DNA of 42,168 bases from JBBRMQ01 sp038230775 (GTDB lineage Bacteria; Acidobacteriota; Thermoanaerobaculia; Gp7-AA8): contig JBBRMQ010000006.1 of the NCBI GenBank assembly GCA_038230775.1, positions 1-42,168 of the forward strand, given 5' to 3'. Position 1 is the first letter of the stretch, and every line of letters begins with the position of its first letter. The notes below the pieces were generated by a model. That model was not told the origin of the DNA and did not search any database. It saw only the letters and a program-made list of their open reading frames with translations. Below are positions 32,213 through 39,848 of this stretch, one piece after another. Made by a program: the position numbers and the translations under genes.

Positions 32213-32590
32213 CTACTCGGTTCCGGTCTTCTCGCCGGAATCCGCTGTCGCGATCACTTCCGTCAGCACCCGGTTGATGAGCTCCTTCAGCTCCTTGCCG
32301 GGCTTGAAATACGGGATCTTCTTCGATGGCACTTCAACCTTCTCCCCGGTTTTCGGATTGCGTCCGGTGCGCGACTTGCGGCTGCGAAGCCGGAAGCTGC
32401 CGAATCCGCGGAGCTCGATCTTCTGGCCGGAACGGAGGGAATCGACGATCGAATCGAACACGATGTTGACGATGGTCTCGGCCTGTTTCTTCGTCAGCTG
32501 AACGACGCGCGCCACCTCGTCGACCAGTTCCGCCTTGGTCATCACGCCCGCTTTGGACTCGGTCGCTTCGGATTCCTTGAGTTCGTCCAA
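32213..32590 (-). CDS. HU/IHF-family DNA-binding protein with acidic N-terminal extension
   Basis: About 125 residues. The canonical HU/IHF fold starts at MTKAELVDEVARVVQLTKKQAE. It contains IVDSLRSGQKIELRGFGSFRLRSRKSRTGRNPKTGEKVEVP, the beta-arm DNA-binding segment, and ends with FKPGKELKELINRV. About 16-22 acidic residues (DELKESEATESKAGV) precede it. I chose TTG 32590 because a GAGGAG ribosome-binding site lies 6 nt upstream. GTG 32608, or the internal ATG of the HU fold, are alternatives. It follows sppA closely. Closer to IHF-beta than HU by the loop sequence, but the subtype is not settled. Confidence 0.9.
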   Translation of the reverse strand: MDELKESEATESKAGVMTKAELVDEVARVVQLTKKQAETIVNIVFDSIVDSLRSGQKIELRGFGSFRLRSRKSRTGRNPKTGEKVEVPSKKIPYFKPGKELKELINRVLTEVIATADSGEKTGTE

Positions 32591-32604
32591 AGTAGCCTCC
32601 TCAC

Positions 32605-33528
32605 TCACCAACGGTACAGAAACGCTGCGTGCCGGTTGACGACGCGATCGACGAGACTGGTTTTGCTCTCGGTCGTATCGCTCAACAGGTCCAGCAGAGT
32701 GTTTTTTCGTTTCCTGGGATAGAGCATCGACGGCTTGCCCTTGATGTGTGCCAGCTTCGCGGCGACGTTCACCGCGTCATCGAGATTGCCGAGGCGGTCG
32801 ACGAGCTTGAGCGAGAGCGCTTCCTCGCCGGTGAAGACGCGGCCGTCCGCGATGTTCGTGAGATCGCCCTGCGCGATGCGGCCTTTGCGCCCCTTGAACA
32901 CCGCGGCGATGAACTGCTGGTGCAGCTGGGACGTGATGCGCTGCAGGTACGCGCGCTCGCTATCGGTGATGTCGCGATAGGGCGAGCCGATGTCCTTCAT
33001 CGCGCCGCTCTTGATCGTCTCCGGCTTGAGCTTGGCCCACAGCACGAGATCCTTGATCTCCATCCATTGCAGAATCACACCGATGGAGCCGGTGATCGAT
33101 CCTGGATTGGAAACGATCTCGTCGCAGGCCGAGGCGATGTAGTAGCCGCCGGAAGCGGCGACGTTGTCCAATGAGGCAACGATCGGCTTCCCGCTCGATG
33201 CGCGCACTTTCCGGATTTCCTCGTAGATCTCCTGCGACGGCGCGACCGCCCCGCCCGGACTGTTGATCCGCATCACGATGGCTTTGACTGCGCCGCTCTC
33301 GGCGTAGCGGTGAAGCGTGTCGAGCGTGTCGCGCGCCTCGAAGATCTCGCCTTCGATCGGGAGCACCGCGACCTTGTTGCCGATGCCGAACTCCGCGCTG
33401 TTGTTGCGGCTGGACGCGATCAACGCCGCGAGAATCGCGAAGACGAAGAGGCCGATCAGACAGCCGCTGAATGCGCCCAGAAAAAACGTGCCGGCGCGGG
33501 AAGTCTTCTGTGGTTGCGGCTCGGTCAT
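32605..33528 (-). CDS. sppA: Signal peptide peptidase SppA (S49 family)
   Basis: A 307-residue membrane-anchored serine protease degrading cleaved signal peptides. It has one transmembrane helix (about 13-40). The catalytic Ser126 in NVAASGGYYIAS and Lys178 in SGAMKDIGSP are spaced 52 residues apart, as in Bacillus SppA. It is the short single-domain form. The gene begins 3 bp after rpsA and is followed by the HU-like gene, the same order as sppA-ihfB in many bacteria. Confidence 0.95.
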   Translation of the reverse strand: MTEPQPQKTSRAGTFFLGAFSGCLIGLFVFAILAALIASSRNNSAEFGIGNKVAVLPIEGEIFEARDTLDTLHRYAESGAVKAIVMRINSPGGAVAPSQEIYEEIRKVRASSGKPIVASLDNVAASGGYYIASACDEIVSNPGSITGSIGVILQWMEIKDLVLWAKLKPETIKSGAMKDIGSPYRDITDSERAYLQRITSQLHQQFIAAVFKGRKGRIAQGDLTNIADGRVFTGEEALSLKLVDRLGNLDDAVNVAAKLAHIKGKPSMLYPRKRKNTLLDLLSDTTESKTSLVDRVVNRHAAFLYRW

Positions 33529-33531
33529 CCG

Positions 33532-35235
33532 CTAGCCCTTCGACTCCGCCGGTTCTTCCGCCGCCGGTGGTGCCGGAACGGCCTCCGCCTCAGTCACGGG
33601 TGCGACGTCGCGGGTGGACAGCCCGATCTTCCGTTCCGTCCAGTCGATCTTGATGATCTTGGCGCGCACCGGATCGCCGGCCTTGAAGATCTTGTCGAGC
33701 TTCGTCTTCATGTCGCGCTGAATCTCGGAGACGTGCGCCAGACCTTCGACGCCCTCCGACAGCTTCACGAACATGCCGAAGTCGGTGAGCTTGGAGACCG
33801 AGCCCAGGATCTCGTCGCCGACGTTGTGGGCCTTGGCGAATGCATCCCACTCGTTTGGAAGGAACTCCTTGATCGAGAGCGACAGACGCTGATTCTCGCC
33901 GTCGACGCTGATCACGCGTGCCTGCACCGAGTCGCCCTTCTTCAGCACTTCATTCGGATGCTTGAGGCGGCGGTTCCATGACATGTCGGAGATGTGGACC
34001 AGGCCGTCGATGCCTTCCTCGAGCTCGATGAACGCCCCGAAGTCGGTCAGGTTGCGGACTTTGCCCGTGACCACTGCGCCCACCGGATAGCGCTCCGACG
34101 CGGTGTGCCAGGGATTCTGCTCGAGCGCCTTGAGCGAGAGCGAGATGCGTCGGTTCGCGACGTTGACATCCGAGACCACTGCTTCCACTTCCGCTCCGAT
34201 CGACAGAAGCTTGGAAGGATTGCGGACCTTGCGCGTCCACGACATTTCGGACACGTGGATCAGCCCTTCGACGCCTTCCTCGAGCTCCACGAATGCGCCG
34301 TAGTCGGTGAGCGCCGCCACCTTGCCATGCACCTTGGTTCCGAGCGGATAACGGACGACGACATCCGACCACGGATCGACGGACTTCTGCTTGTACCCGA
34401 GAGATACGCGTTCGGCCGCGGGATCGAACTTCAAAACCTGCACTTCGATCTCATCGCCTACGTTGAAGTATTCGGACGGATGGTTCACACGGCCCCAGGA
34501 GATGTCCGTGATGTGGAGCAGACCGTCGACGCCACCGAGGTCGACGAAGACGCCGTAGTCGGTGATGTTCTTGACGATGCCGTGCGTGGTCTGTCCTTCC
34601 TGTAAACGACTGAAGGTGACCGCTTTCGCCTGCTGCTGCTCTTTCTCGACGATCGCGCGGCGAGACAGAACGATGTTGTTTCGCTTCTTGTCGAACGAGA
34701 CGATCTTGAACGGGTACTCCTGACCTCGGAACGTATCGAGGTTCTTGACCGGCTTCGTGTCAATGAGCGATCCCGGCAGGAACGCCTTCACACCCCCAAC
34801 ATCGACGGCGAGGCCGCCCTTCACGCGGTCGACGACGCGGCCGTTGATCGGCGCGTCGGCCTTGTAGGCCGCTTCGATGCGATCCCACACCAGCATGCGC
34901 TCGGCCTTCTCGCGCGACAGAACGACGTAACCGCTCGAATCTTCAAGTCTTTCGAGGAAAACGTCGATCTCGTCGCCGGGTTTGACGCGGACTTCGCCGC
35001 CATACGAGGTGACCTCACTGACCGGCAGGAGGCCTTCCGACTTGTAACCGATGTCCACGACCACTTCGCTGGGCGTCACCTTCAGTACGCGCCCTTTGAC
35101 GATGTCGCCCTCGGCGAAGTGCGACATGCGCTTCTCATAGACGTTGAGAAGCTCGTCCATTCCGAGGTTTTCGAGCTCGTCGGGCTCCCCCTGTCGTTGC
35201 GGGTTTTTCGGATTCTTGGGGTCACTGGACGGCAT
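33532..35235 (-). CDS. rpsA: 30S ribosomal protein S1
   Basis: A 567-residue protein with six S1 RNA-binding repeats, each with a VGDEI/GVFV/GLVHISDMSW-type pattern, for example at GFVELEEGVEGLIHVSEMSW-like stretches. The order and number match S1 of Gram-negative bacteria. ATG 35235 begins MPSSDPKNPKNPQRQG. A GGAGG lies about 13 nt upstream, further than ideal, and a TTG 13 codons earlier is an alternative. The 99-bp gap to cmk holds a short inverted repeat. Confidence 0.95.
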   Translation of the reverse strand: MPSSDPKNPKNPQRQGEPDELENLGMDELLNVYEKRMSHFAEGDIVKGRVLKVTPSEVVVDIGYKSEGLLPVSEVTSYGGEVRVKPGDEIDVFLERLEDSSGYVVLSREKAERMLVWDRIEAAYKADAPINGRVVDRVKGGLAVDVGGVKAFLPGSLIDTKPVKNLDTFRGQEYPFKIVSFDKKRNNIVLSRRAIVEKEQQQAKAVTFSRLQEGQTTHGIVKNITDYGVFVDLGGVDGLLHITDISWGRVNHPSEYFNVGDEIEVQVLKFDPAAERVSLGYKQKSVDPWSDVVVRYPLGTKVHGKVAALTDYGAFVELEEGVEGLIHVSEMSWTRKVRNPSKLLSIGAEVEAVVSDVNVANRRISLSLKALEQNPWHTASERYPVGAVVTGKVRNLTDFGAFIELEEGIDGLVHISDMSWNRRLKHPNEVLKKGDSVQARVISVDGENQRLSLSIKEFLPNEWDAFAKAHNVGDEILGSVSKLTDFGMFVKLSEGVEGLAHVSEIQRDMKTKLDKIFKAGDPVRAKIIKIDWTERKIGLSTRDVAPVTEAEAVPAPPAAEEPAESKG

Positions 35236-35298
35236 GAAAAAGGGGAACCTCCGTACGCTCTCCGATGCACTCAATCAACGCTAAATTGTTGAAGGGCA

Positions 35299-35316
35299 GC
35301 TAAATCGGAGTTTAGC
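35299..35316. promoter_or_regulatory. GCTAAA-N6-TTTAGC inverted repeat in the rpsA leader
   Basis: A perfect 6-bp inverted repeat with a 6-nt spacer lies in the relatively AT-rich cmk-rpsA gap, 64-81 bp upstream of the rpsA ATG. It could be an operator, part of a promoter or an RNA hairpin for S1 autoregulation. Nothing in the sequence decides between these. A TAAACT element overlapping it could serve as a weak -10. Confidence 0.4.
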
Positions 35317-35334
35317 AGAAAAGGCGGGCGACGT

Positions 35335-36003
35335 TCACCGTTGACGGTTGACCGCGTCGGCGATCGCGTCCACGACCTGGTCGACCGCAAGGTCGGAGGT
35401 GTCGACGACGGTGTAGGACGAGTCGTAGCGCAGTGGTGAGTCGGCGCGGGTGGAATCCTGCTGGTCGCGCTGGATGGTGGCAGTGAGGACGGCGTCAAAG
35501 TCGGCCGTCTCACCATTGCCGATCAGCTCGTTATAGCGCCGGCGGGCTCTGACTTCCGGGCGTGCGGTCAGGAAGAACTTGTGGTGGGTGTCCGGGAAGA
35601 CCTTCGTCCCGATGTCGCGCCCTTCGAGGACGCCGCCGGTCCGGCGTCCAAGCTCCTGCTGCAGCAGGACGAGCACGCGGCGAACCGCCGGCACCGACGA
35701 CACATCACTCGCCGCCATGCTGACCTCCGGCGTGCGGATGATGGCCGAGACGTCTTCGCCGTTGAGCAGGACCTTCGGATGCTCACCGGGGACGAAGTCG
35801 ATCTTGACGCGTGAGAGAAGTTTCTCGAGCGCAGGCTCGTCATGCGTGCCGATCTTCTCGCGCAGGGCGGCGATGGCGATGGCCCGATACATGGCGCCGG
35901 TATCGATGTGCGGGATGTGGAGTTTCTGCGCGACTCTGCGGCTGGTGGTGCTCTTGCCGACGCCGGACGGGCCATCGATGGCGACGATGAGAGGGTCAGC
36001 CAC
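35335..36003 (-). CDS. cmk: Cytidylate kinase
   Basis: A 222-residue enzyme phosphorylating CMP/dCMP. The P-loop GPSGVGKS is at residues 11-18. Also seen are HIDTGAMYRAIAI, the NMP-binding insert typical of Cmk with VSMAASDVSSVPAVRR, and LEGRDIGTKVFPD. It overlaps the upstream pseudouridine synthase gene by 8 bp. The cmk-rpsA pairing is a conserved order in bacteria. Confidence 0.95.
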   Translation of the reverse strand: MADPLIVAIDGPSGVGKSTTSRRVAQKLHIPHIDTGAMYRAIAIAALREKIGTHDEPALEKLLSRVKIDFVPGEHPKVLLNGEDVSAIIRTPEVSMAASDVSSVPAVRRVLVLLQQELGRRTGGVLEGRDIGTKVFPDTHHKFFLTARPEVRARRRYNELIGNGETADFDAVLTATIQRDQQDSTRADSPLRYDSSYTVVDTSDLAVDQVVDAIADAVNRQR

Positions 36004-36826
36004 GCCGCGTCGTCGTCCGCCGCGGCTTCGCTGTCGTTGGTGGTTTCTTGCGCGACACTGGCCGCGCCGCGCGACGGGGCTTGGCCGGCTTCGGCTCTTT
36101 CATCGTCTCGAGCATTTTCACTTCGGTCTTCGTCAGCTCGCGCCAATCGCCGGCGGATAGCTTCGGATCGAAGATCGGTCCGATCGCCACGCGCTTCAGC
36201 TTCGCCACCGGATGACCGACCGCCTTGAACATCCTGCGGATCTGCTGCGTTCGCCCTTCGCGCAGACGGACTTCGAACCAGCTGTTGCCTTCGTCGTCAT
36301 TCTTACCGGTGGTGCTGATGCGGGCGATCTCGCACGGCAGGGTGCGCTTGCCTTCGAGCGTGATGCCGCGGCGGAGTTTGTCGACCAGACGCTCCTCGGG
36401 AACGCCACGCACTTTGACGTTGTACGTCTTGATGGATCCGTTCGTCGGATGCGAGACCTTGAAGGCGAGGTCGCCGTCGTTGGTAAGGAGCACGAGACCT
36501 TCGGACTGGAAGTCGAGACGTCCGACGGGATAGATGCGCTCCCGAATTCCGCGAACGAGATCGATCACCGTGCGACGCCCTTGCGGGTCCTCGACGGTGG
36601 TCATCACTTCCTTCGGTTTGTACAGAAGGATGTAGCGATGCGGCTCGGCGCGCGTGATGAGCTTGCCGTCCACCTTGATGTGGTCGCGCGCGGCGTCGGC
36701 TTTGGTTCCGAGCTCGGTGACCACACTGCCGTTCAGCGTCACGCGGCCGTCGCGGATCATGGTCTCCGCTTCACGTCGCGACGCGAAGCCGGCGTGTGCG
36801 ATGATTTTCTGCAGTCGCTCCAGCAT
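35996..36826 (-). CDS. RluB/RsuA-family 23S rRNA pseudouridine synthase
   Basis: A 276-residue synthase. An N-terminal S4 RNA-binding domain (about 1-55, LERLQKIIAHAGFASRREAE) precedes the catalytic domain with the RsuA-family motif GRLDFQSEGLVLLTNDGD and catalytic Asp105. The C-terminus is a basic Pro/Lys/Arg tail (AKPRRAARPVSRKKPP...). RluB-like by neighbourhood (scpB-rluB-cmk) and by length. ATG 36826 overlaps the scpB stop as TGATG. A GTG one codon earlier is an alternative. Confidence 0.92.
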   Translation of the reverse strand: MLERLQKIIAHAGFASRREAETMIRDGRVTLNGSVVTELGTKADAARDHIKVDGKLITRAEPHRYILLYKPKEVMTTVEDPQGRRTVIDLVRGIRERIYPVGRLDFQSEGLVLLTNDGDLAFKVSHPTNGSIKTYNVKVRGVPEERLVDKLRRGITLEGKRTLPCEIARISTTGKNDDEGNSWFEVRLREGRTQQIRRMFKAVGHPVAKLKRVAIGPIFDPKLSAGDWRELTKTEVKMLETMKEPKPAKPRRAARPVSRKKPPTTAKPRRTTTRRG

Positions 36827-37461
36827 CACTCGCGCGATTCGTCGATCGCACTCGATTGTACCTCGACAAGCTCCTCTTCGCTGACCGTGGACGGTGCGTC
36901 GCTGATCGACTCGATCAGATCCTCGCTGATCGTTTCGCCGACCAGGTCGCCGAATTCTTCGAGCCGCGGCAGATCGCGAATGTCGTTCAGGCCGAAGTGA
37001 ATGAGGAACTCGCGCGTGGTGCGATAGAGGAACGGACTGCCGACGACGTTCTTGCGTCCCGAGACGCGAATCAGTCTTCGCTCGAGCAACGTGCGCAGCA
37101 CGCCGGTGGAGTTCACGCCGCGGATGTCGGAGACTTCCGGCGCGGTGATCGGCTGCCGGTACGCGACGATGGCCAGCGTTTCCAGCGCTGCCAGGGAGAG
37201 GCGGTTCTCTCCTTTTCGCGCGAAGTACTTCTTCAGGATCGACTCATGTTCGGCTCGCGTCGCGAAACGGTAGCCGCCGGCGGTCTGCTCCAGCATGAAG
37301 CCGCCGACGTTCGCCTCGAACGAGGCCTTGATGGCGTCGAGCTGCGCCACGATTGCCTCCCGCTCGCCTCCCAGCGCCTCGGTCAGCGAGTCCAGCGACA
37401 CGGGCTCGTTGCTGACGAACAGAATCGCTTCCAGTGCTGCTCGTAGTTCGTTTGGTTCCAT
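36826..37461 (-). CDS. scpB: Segregation and condensation protein B
   Basis: A 211-residue kleisin-associated protein, part of the SMC-ScpA-ScpB chromosome condensation complex. It has two winged-helix domains. Typical segments are LRAALEAILFVSNEPVSLDSL, LAALETLAIVAYRQPITAPEVSDIRG and LLERRLIRVSGRKNVVGSPFLYRTT. ATG 37461 has AGGA about 6 nt upstream. SMC itself is not in the window. Confidence 0.94.
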   Translation of the reverse strand: MEPNELRAALEAILFVSNEPVSLDSLTEALGGEREAIVAQLDAIKASFEANVGGFMLEQTAGGYRFATRAEHESILKKYFARKGENRLSLAALETLAIVAYRQPITAPEVSDIRGVNSTGVLRTLLERRLIRVSGRKNVVGSPFLYRTTREFLIHFGLNDIRDLPRLEEFGDLVGETISEDLIESISDAPSTVSEEELVEVQSSAIDESRE

Positions 37462-37503
37462 GTTGTCCTTGGTGCAGTCTATCGAACCACCCTCCCACAC
37501 CGG

Positions 37504-37527
37504 TCCCTCGCTACGCTCGGGATGACA
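37504..37527. repeat. CCCGAGCGTAGCGAGGG repeat, copy 2
   Basis: The exact reverse complement of 20352-20375 (24 bp). It lies in the 85-bp gap between scpA (stop at 37547) and scpB (start 37461). The rest of the gap shows no gene. Confidence 0.8.
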
Positions 37528-37546
37528 TCGAGGGCGGCACGTCGAG

Positions 37547-38344
37547 TCATCGCTGGTCGAATAGCGCGAATTGCGCGTCGTCGATCTCCTGTTCCGTTCC
37601 GGCGATCACGATCTCGCCGAACGTGCTGCTCTGCTTGAGCGAGATGCCGCCTAACCGGACCAGCTCGAGCATTCCCAGAAAAATGGCAATCAGCTCGTCG
37701 CGGTCGCGGCCTTCCAGGAACCACTGGAGCCGGATCGGCGACGGTTGCTCGCGTGCCTTTGTGTACAGCTCCTTCATCTTCTCCGAGACTTTGTGAACCA
37801 TCCGCTTCAGCTCGATGGCCTGCGGGTGATTCAGTTTGTAGCGATTGAGCGCCGTGCGGAACGCGTCGATGAGATCGAACAGTCCCACCTCGCTGATGTC
37901 GATGTCTGCGCCGTCCGCTTCCGGCTTGGGCGCCGGAGGCCGCGACCACACGCCCATGCGCACGACGTCGAGCTCCGCAAACGTCTCGGCGACGGACTTG
38001 AATCGCTGGTACTCGAGCAGACGGTTGACGAGATCGGCGCGCGGATCTTCGTCATCCGCCGCATTCTCGTCGCGCGGCAGCAGCATCTTCGACTTGATGT
38101 GGATGAGCAGCGCGGCCATATAGATGTAGTCGGCCGCCACTTCGAGATTGAGCTCCTCCATCGTGTCGAGGTAGCTCGTGTACTGCTCGGTGATGATCAC
38201 GATGGGGATGTCGTAGATGTCGACCTTGTGCTGCTTGATGAGGTGCAGGAGCAGGTCGAGCGGGCCGCGGAACGACGGCAGCGTGACACTGTAGCCGGCG
38301 TCCTCCGACTCTTCCTCTGCGATCCGAACGTCGTCGTCGGTCAT
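37547..38344 (-). CDS. scpA: Segregation and condensation protein A
   Basis: A 265-residue kleisin subunit linking SMC heads. The N-terminal segment FRGPLDLLLHLIKQHKVDIYDIPIVIITEQY (about 25-55) and AADYIYMAALLIHIKSKMLLP are diagnostic. The C-terminal winged helix contains IAIFLGMLELVRLGGISLKQ. The linker (DGADIDISEVGLF) is acidic. Its ATG overlaps the trpS stop as ATGA. Confidence 0.95.
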   Translation of the reverse strand: MTDDDVRIAEEESEDAGYSVTLPSFRGPLDLLLHLIKQHKVDIYDIPIVIITEQYTSYLDTMEELNLEVAADYIYMAALLIHIKSKMLLPRDENAADDEDPRADLVNRLLEYQRFKSVAETFAELDVVRMGVWSRPPAPKPEADGADIDISEVGLFDLIDAFRTALNRYKLNHPQAIELKRMVHKVSEKMKELYTKAREQPSPIRLQWFLEGRDRDELIAIFLGMLELVRLGGISLKQSSTFGEIVIAGTEQEIDDAQFALFDQR

Positions 38345-39348
38345 GACAACTCTGGATACTCGATCTGCATTGCGTTGCGAACGACGTCCAGCGTGGCCGC
38401 GGCGCGTTCACGCGCGGTCTCGTTCCCCTCGCGCAGTGCCTTCCACACGACGTCCGGATTGCGATCGATCTCCTCACGGCGCTGCCGCAGGGGGCGCAGC
38501 TTCTCGATCATGATCTCGGTCATCAGCTTCTTGTCGTCGACGCAGCCGATCTGCGCGGTGCGGCACTCGTGATCGACACGCGCGACCGTTGCGGAGTCCG
38601 AAAACAGCTTGTGGAAGTGGAACAGATTGCAGATGTCGGGATTGCCGGGATCTTTCCGGCGGATGCGATTGGGGTCGGTGAACATCGCGGCCACCGAGGT
38701 GCGAATCTCGTCCTCACTGGCCGTGAGTCCGATCGTGTTGCCGTACGACTTCGACATCTTTCGCCCGTCGAGCCCGGGAACGTTCGGCGTCTCCGTGAAC
38801 AAGGGCTGCGGCTCCGGAAAAACGGGCCCGTAGAAGTTGTTGAAGCGGCGCACGATCTCGCGCGACAGCTCGAGGTGCGAAGCCTGATCCTCGCCCACCG
38901 GGACGAAGTTCGCGCGATACACGATCACGTCCGCGGTCTGCAGCAGCGGATAGCCGAGGAAACCGTAGGTGTTCAGGTCCCTGTCTTCGACTTCCAGCTG
39001 CTGCGACTTGAACGTCGGCACGCGCTCCAGCCACGGCAGAGGCACGATCATCGAGAGCAGTAGATGCAGCTCGGCGTGCTCCTTGATCGCGGACTGCACG
39101 AAGATCGTGCACTTCTTCGGATCGAGGCCTGCGGCCAGCCAGTCGGCAACCGCTTCGAACGTCGATTGCTGGATCGCGGACGGATCGGCGTAGTTCGAGG
39201 TCAGCGCGTGCCAGTCGGCCACGAAGAAGAAACACTTGTGCAGATCCTGCAACCGAACCCAGTTGCGGACCGCGCCAAAATAGTTGCCGAGGTGTACGCG
39301 ACCTGTAGGCCTCAGGCCGCTGAGGACGGTTTGGGATGTTTGATTCAA
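38341..39348 (-). CDS. trpS: Tryptophanyl-tRNA synthetase
   Basis: A 335-residue class I aminoacyl-tRNA synthetase. The HIGH-type motif GRVHLGN is at residues 16-22, and KMSKS is at 197-201. The Trp-binding region includes YPLLQTADVIVYRANFVPVGEDQASHLELSREIV. The length is typical. It ends in overlap with scpA. The upstream 122-bp gap contains a hairpin repeat, and no T-box or tryptophan attenuator is visible. Confidence 0.96.
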   Translation of the reverse strand: MNQTSQTVLSGLRPTGRVHLGNYFGAVRNWVRLQDLHKCFFFVADWHALTSNYADPSAIQQSTFEAVADWLAAGLDPKKCTIFVQSAIKEHAELHLLLSMIVPLPWLERVPTFKSQQLEVEDRDLNTYGFLGYPLLQTADVIVYRANFVPVGEDQASHLELSREIVRRFNNFYGPVFPEPQPLFTETPNVPGLDGRKMSKSYGNTIGLTASEDEIRTSVAAMFTDPNRIRRKDPGNPDICNLFHFHKLFSDSATVARVDHECRTAQIGCVDDKKLMTEIMIEKLRPLRQRREEIDRNPDVVWKALREGNETARERAAATLDVVRNAMQIEYPELS

Positions 39349-39383
39349 CGGGAACTCTGCTGCGAAAAGATGGCGAATAGTAG

Positions 39384-39470
39384 CAGGTCGCGGGTCGCAG
39401 GTCGCGGGTCGGAAAAGCGAAACAACGACCCCTCGCTTTTCCGACCCCCGACCCCCGACCTCCGACTCGC
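39384..39470. repeat. Heptad hairpin E: inverted GGGTCGC-type repeats
   Basis: GGGTCGC-type units (39384-39412) run into a perfect 15-bp stem (39406-39420 against 39433-39447, arm GGGTCGGAAAAGCGA), with GACCCCC units beyond (39441-39466). The loop is 12 nt. The end of the right arm abuts the TAG stop of the lipoprotein gene (39471). Its unit is shared with the element at 25582. It occupies most of the gap to trpS. Confidence 0.9.
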
Positions 39471-39848
39471 CTACCAGCTACATCCGAACTCGTTCATGGC
39501 CTGCGAAGCGCTCGTGACAGCCGCCTTGCACTCGTCCGCGATCCGGGTCTTGTCTTCTCCACTGGTCACGGCGTTCTGCCACTTGTTGCGCTGCTCGTTC
39601 AACGTCGTCCGGAACGGCGTTCGCCGATCTTCGGGCACCTTCTGCGAGAGGCACGACTCGTAGCTGCGGACGTAGGCGTCACACTCCGGAATGCCGAGCT
39701 CCTGCAACTCGGTGCCGTTTGCGCGGGCGGAGACTGCACTCACCGCATCCTTCGCTTTCTTCAACGCTCCGAGCTCCTGGTCCGCGTGTTCCTTCGTTTC
39801 ACAACTGAGCATGACGATCACCAGGAGCACTCCGATTCTTCGCATCAT
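39471..39848 (-). CDS. Putative Cys-rich lipoprotein, unknown function
   Basis: A 125-residue protein starting MMRRIGVLLVIVMLSC, a lipoprotein-type signal with C16 as likely lipidation site. The mature part is helical with four further cysteines (ECDAYVRSYESCLSQ, ECKAAV, EFGCSW) spaced as two CX9C-like or disulfide-bonded helices. Similar small lipoproteins occur in acidobacteria and myxobacteria, with no known role. Its start overlaps the recG stop (TGATG). Confidence 0.78.
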   Translation of the reverse strand: MMRRIGVLLVIVMLSCETKEHADQELGALKKAKDAVSAVSARANGTELQELGIPECDAYVRSYESCLSQKVPEDRRTPFRTTLNEQRNKWQNAVTSGEDKTRIADECKAAVTSASQAMNEFGCSW

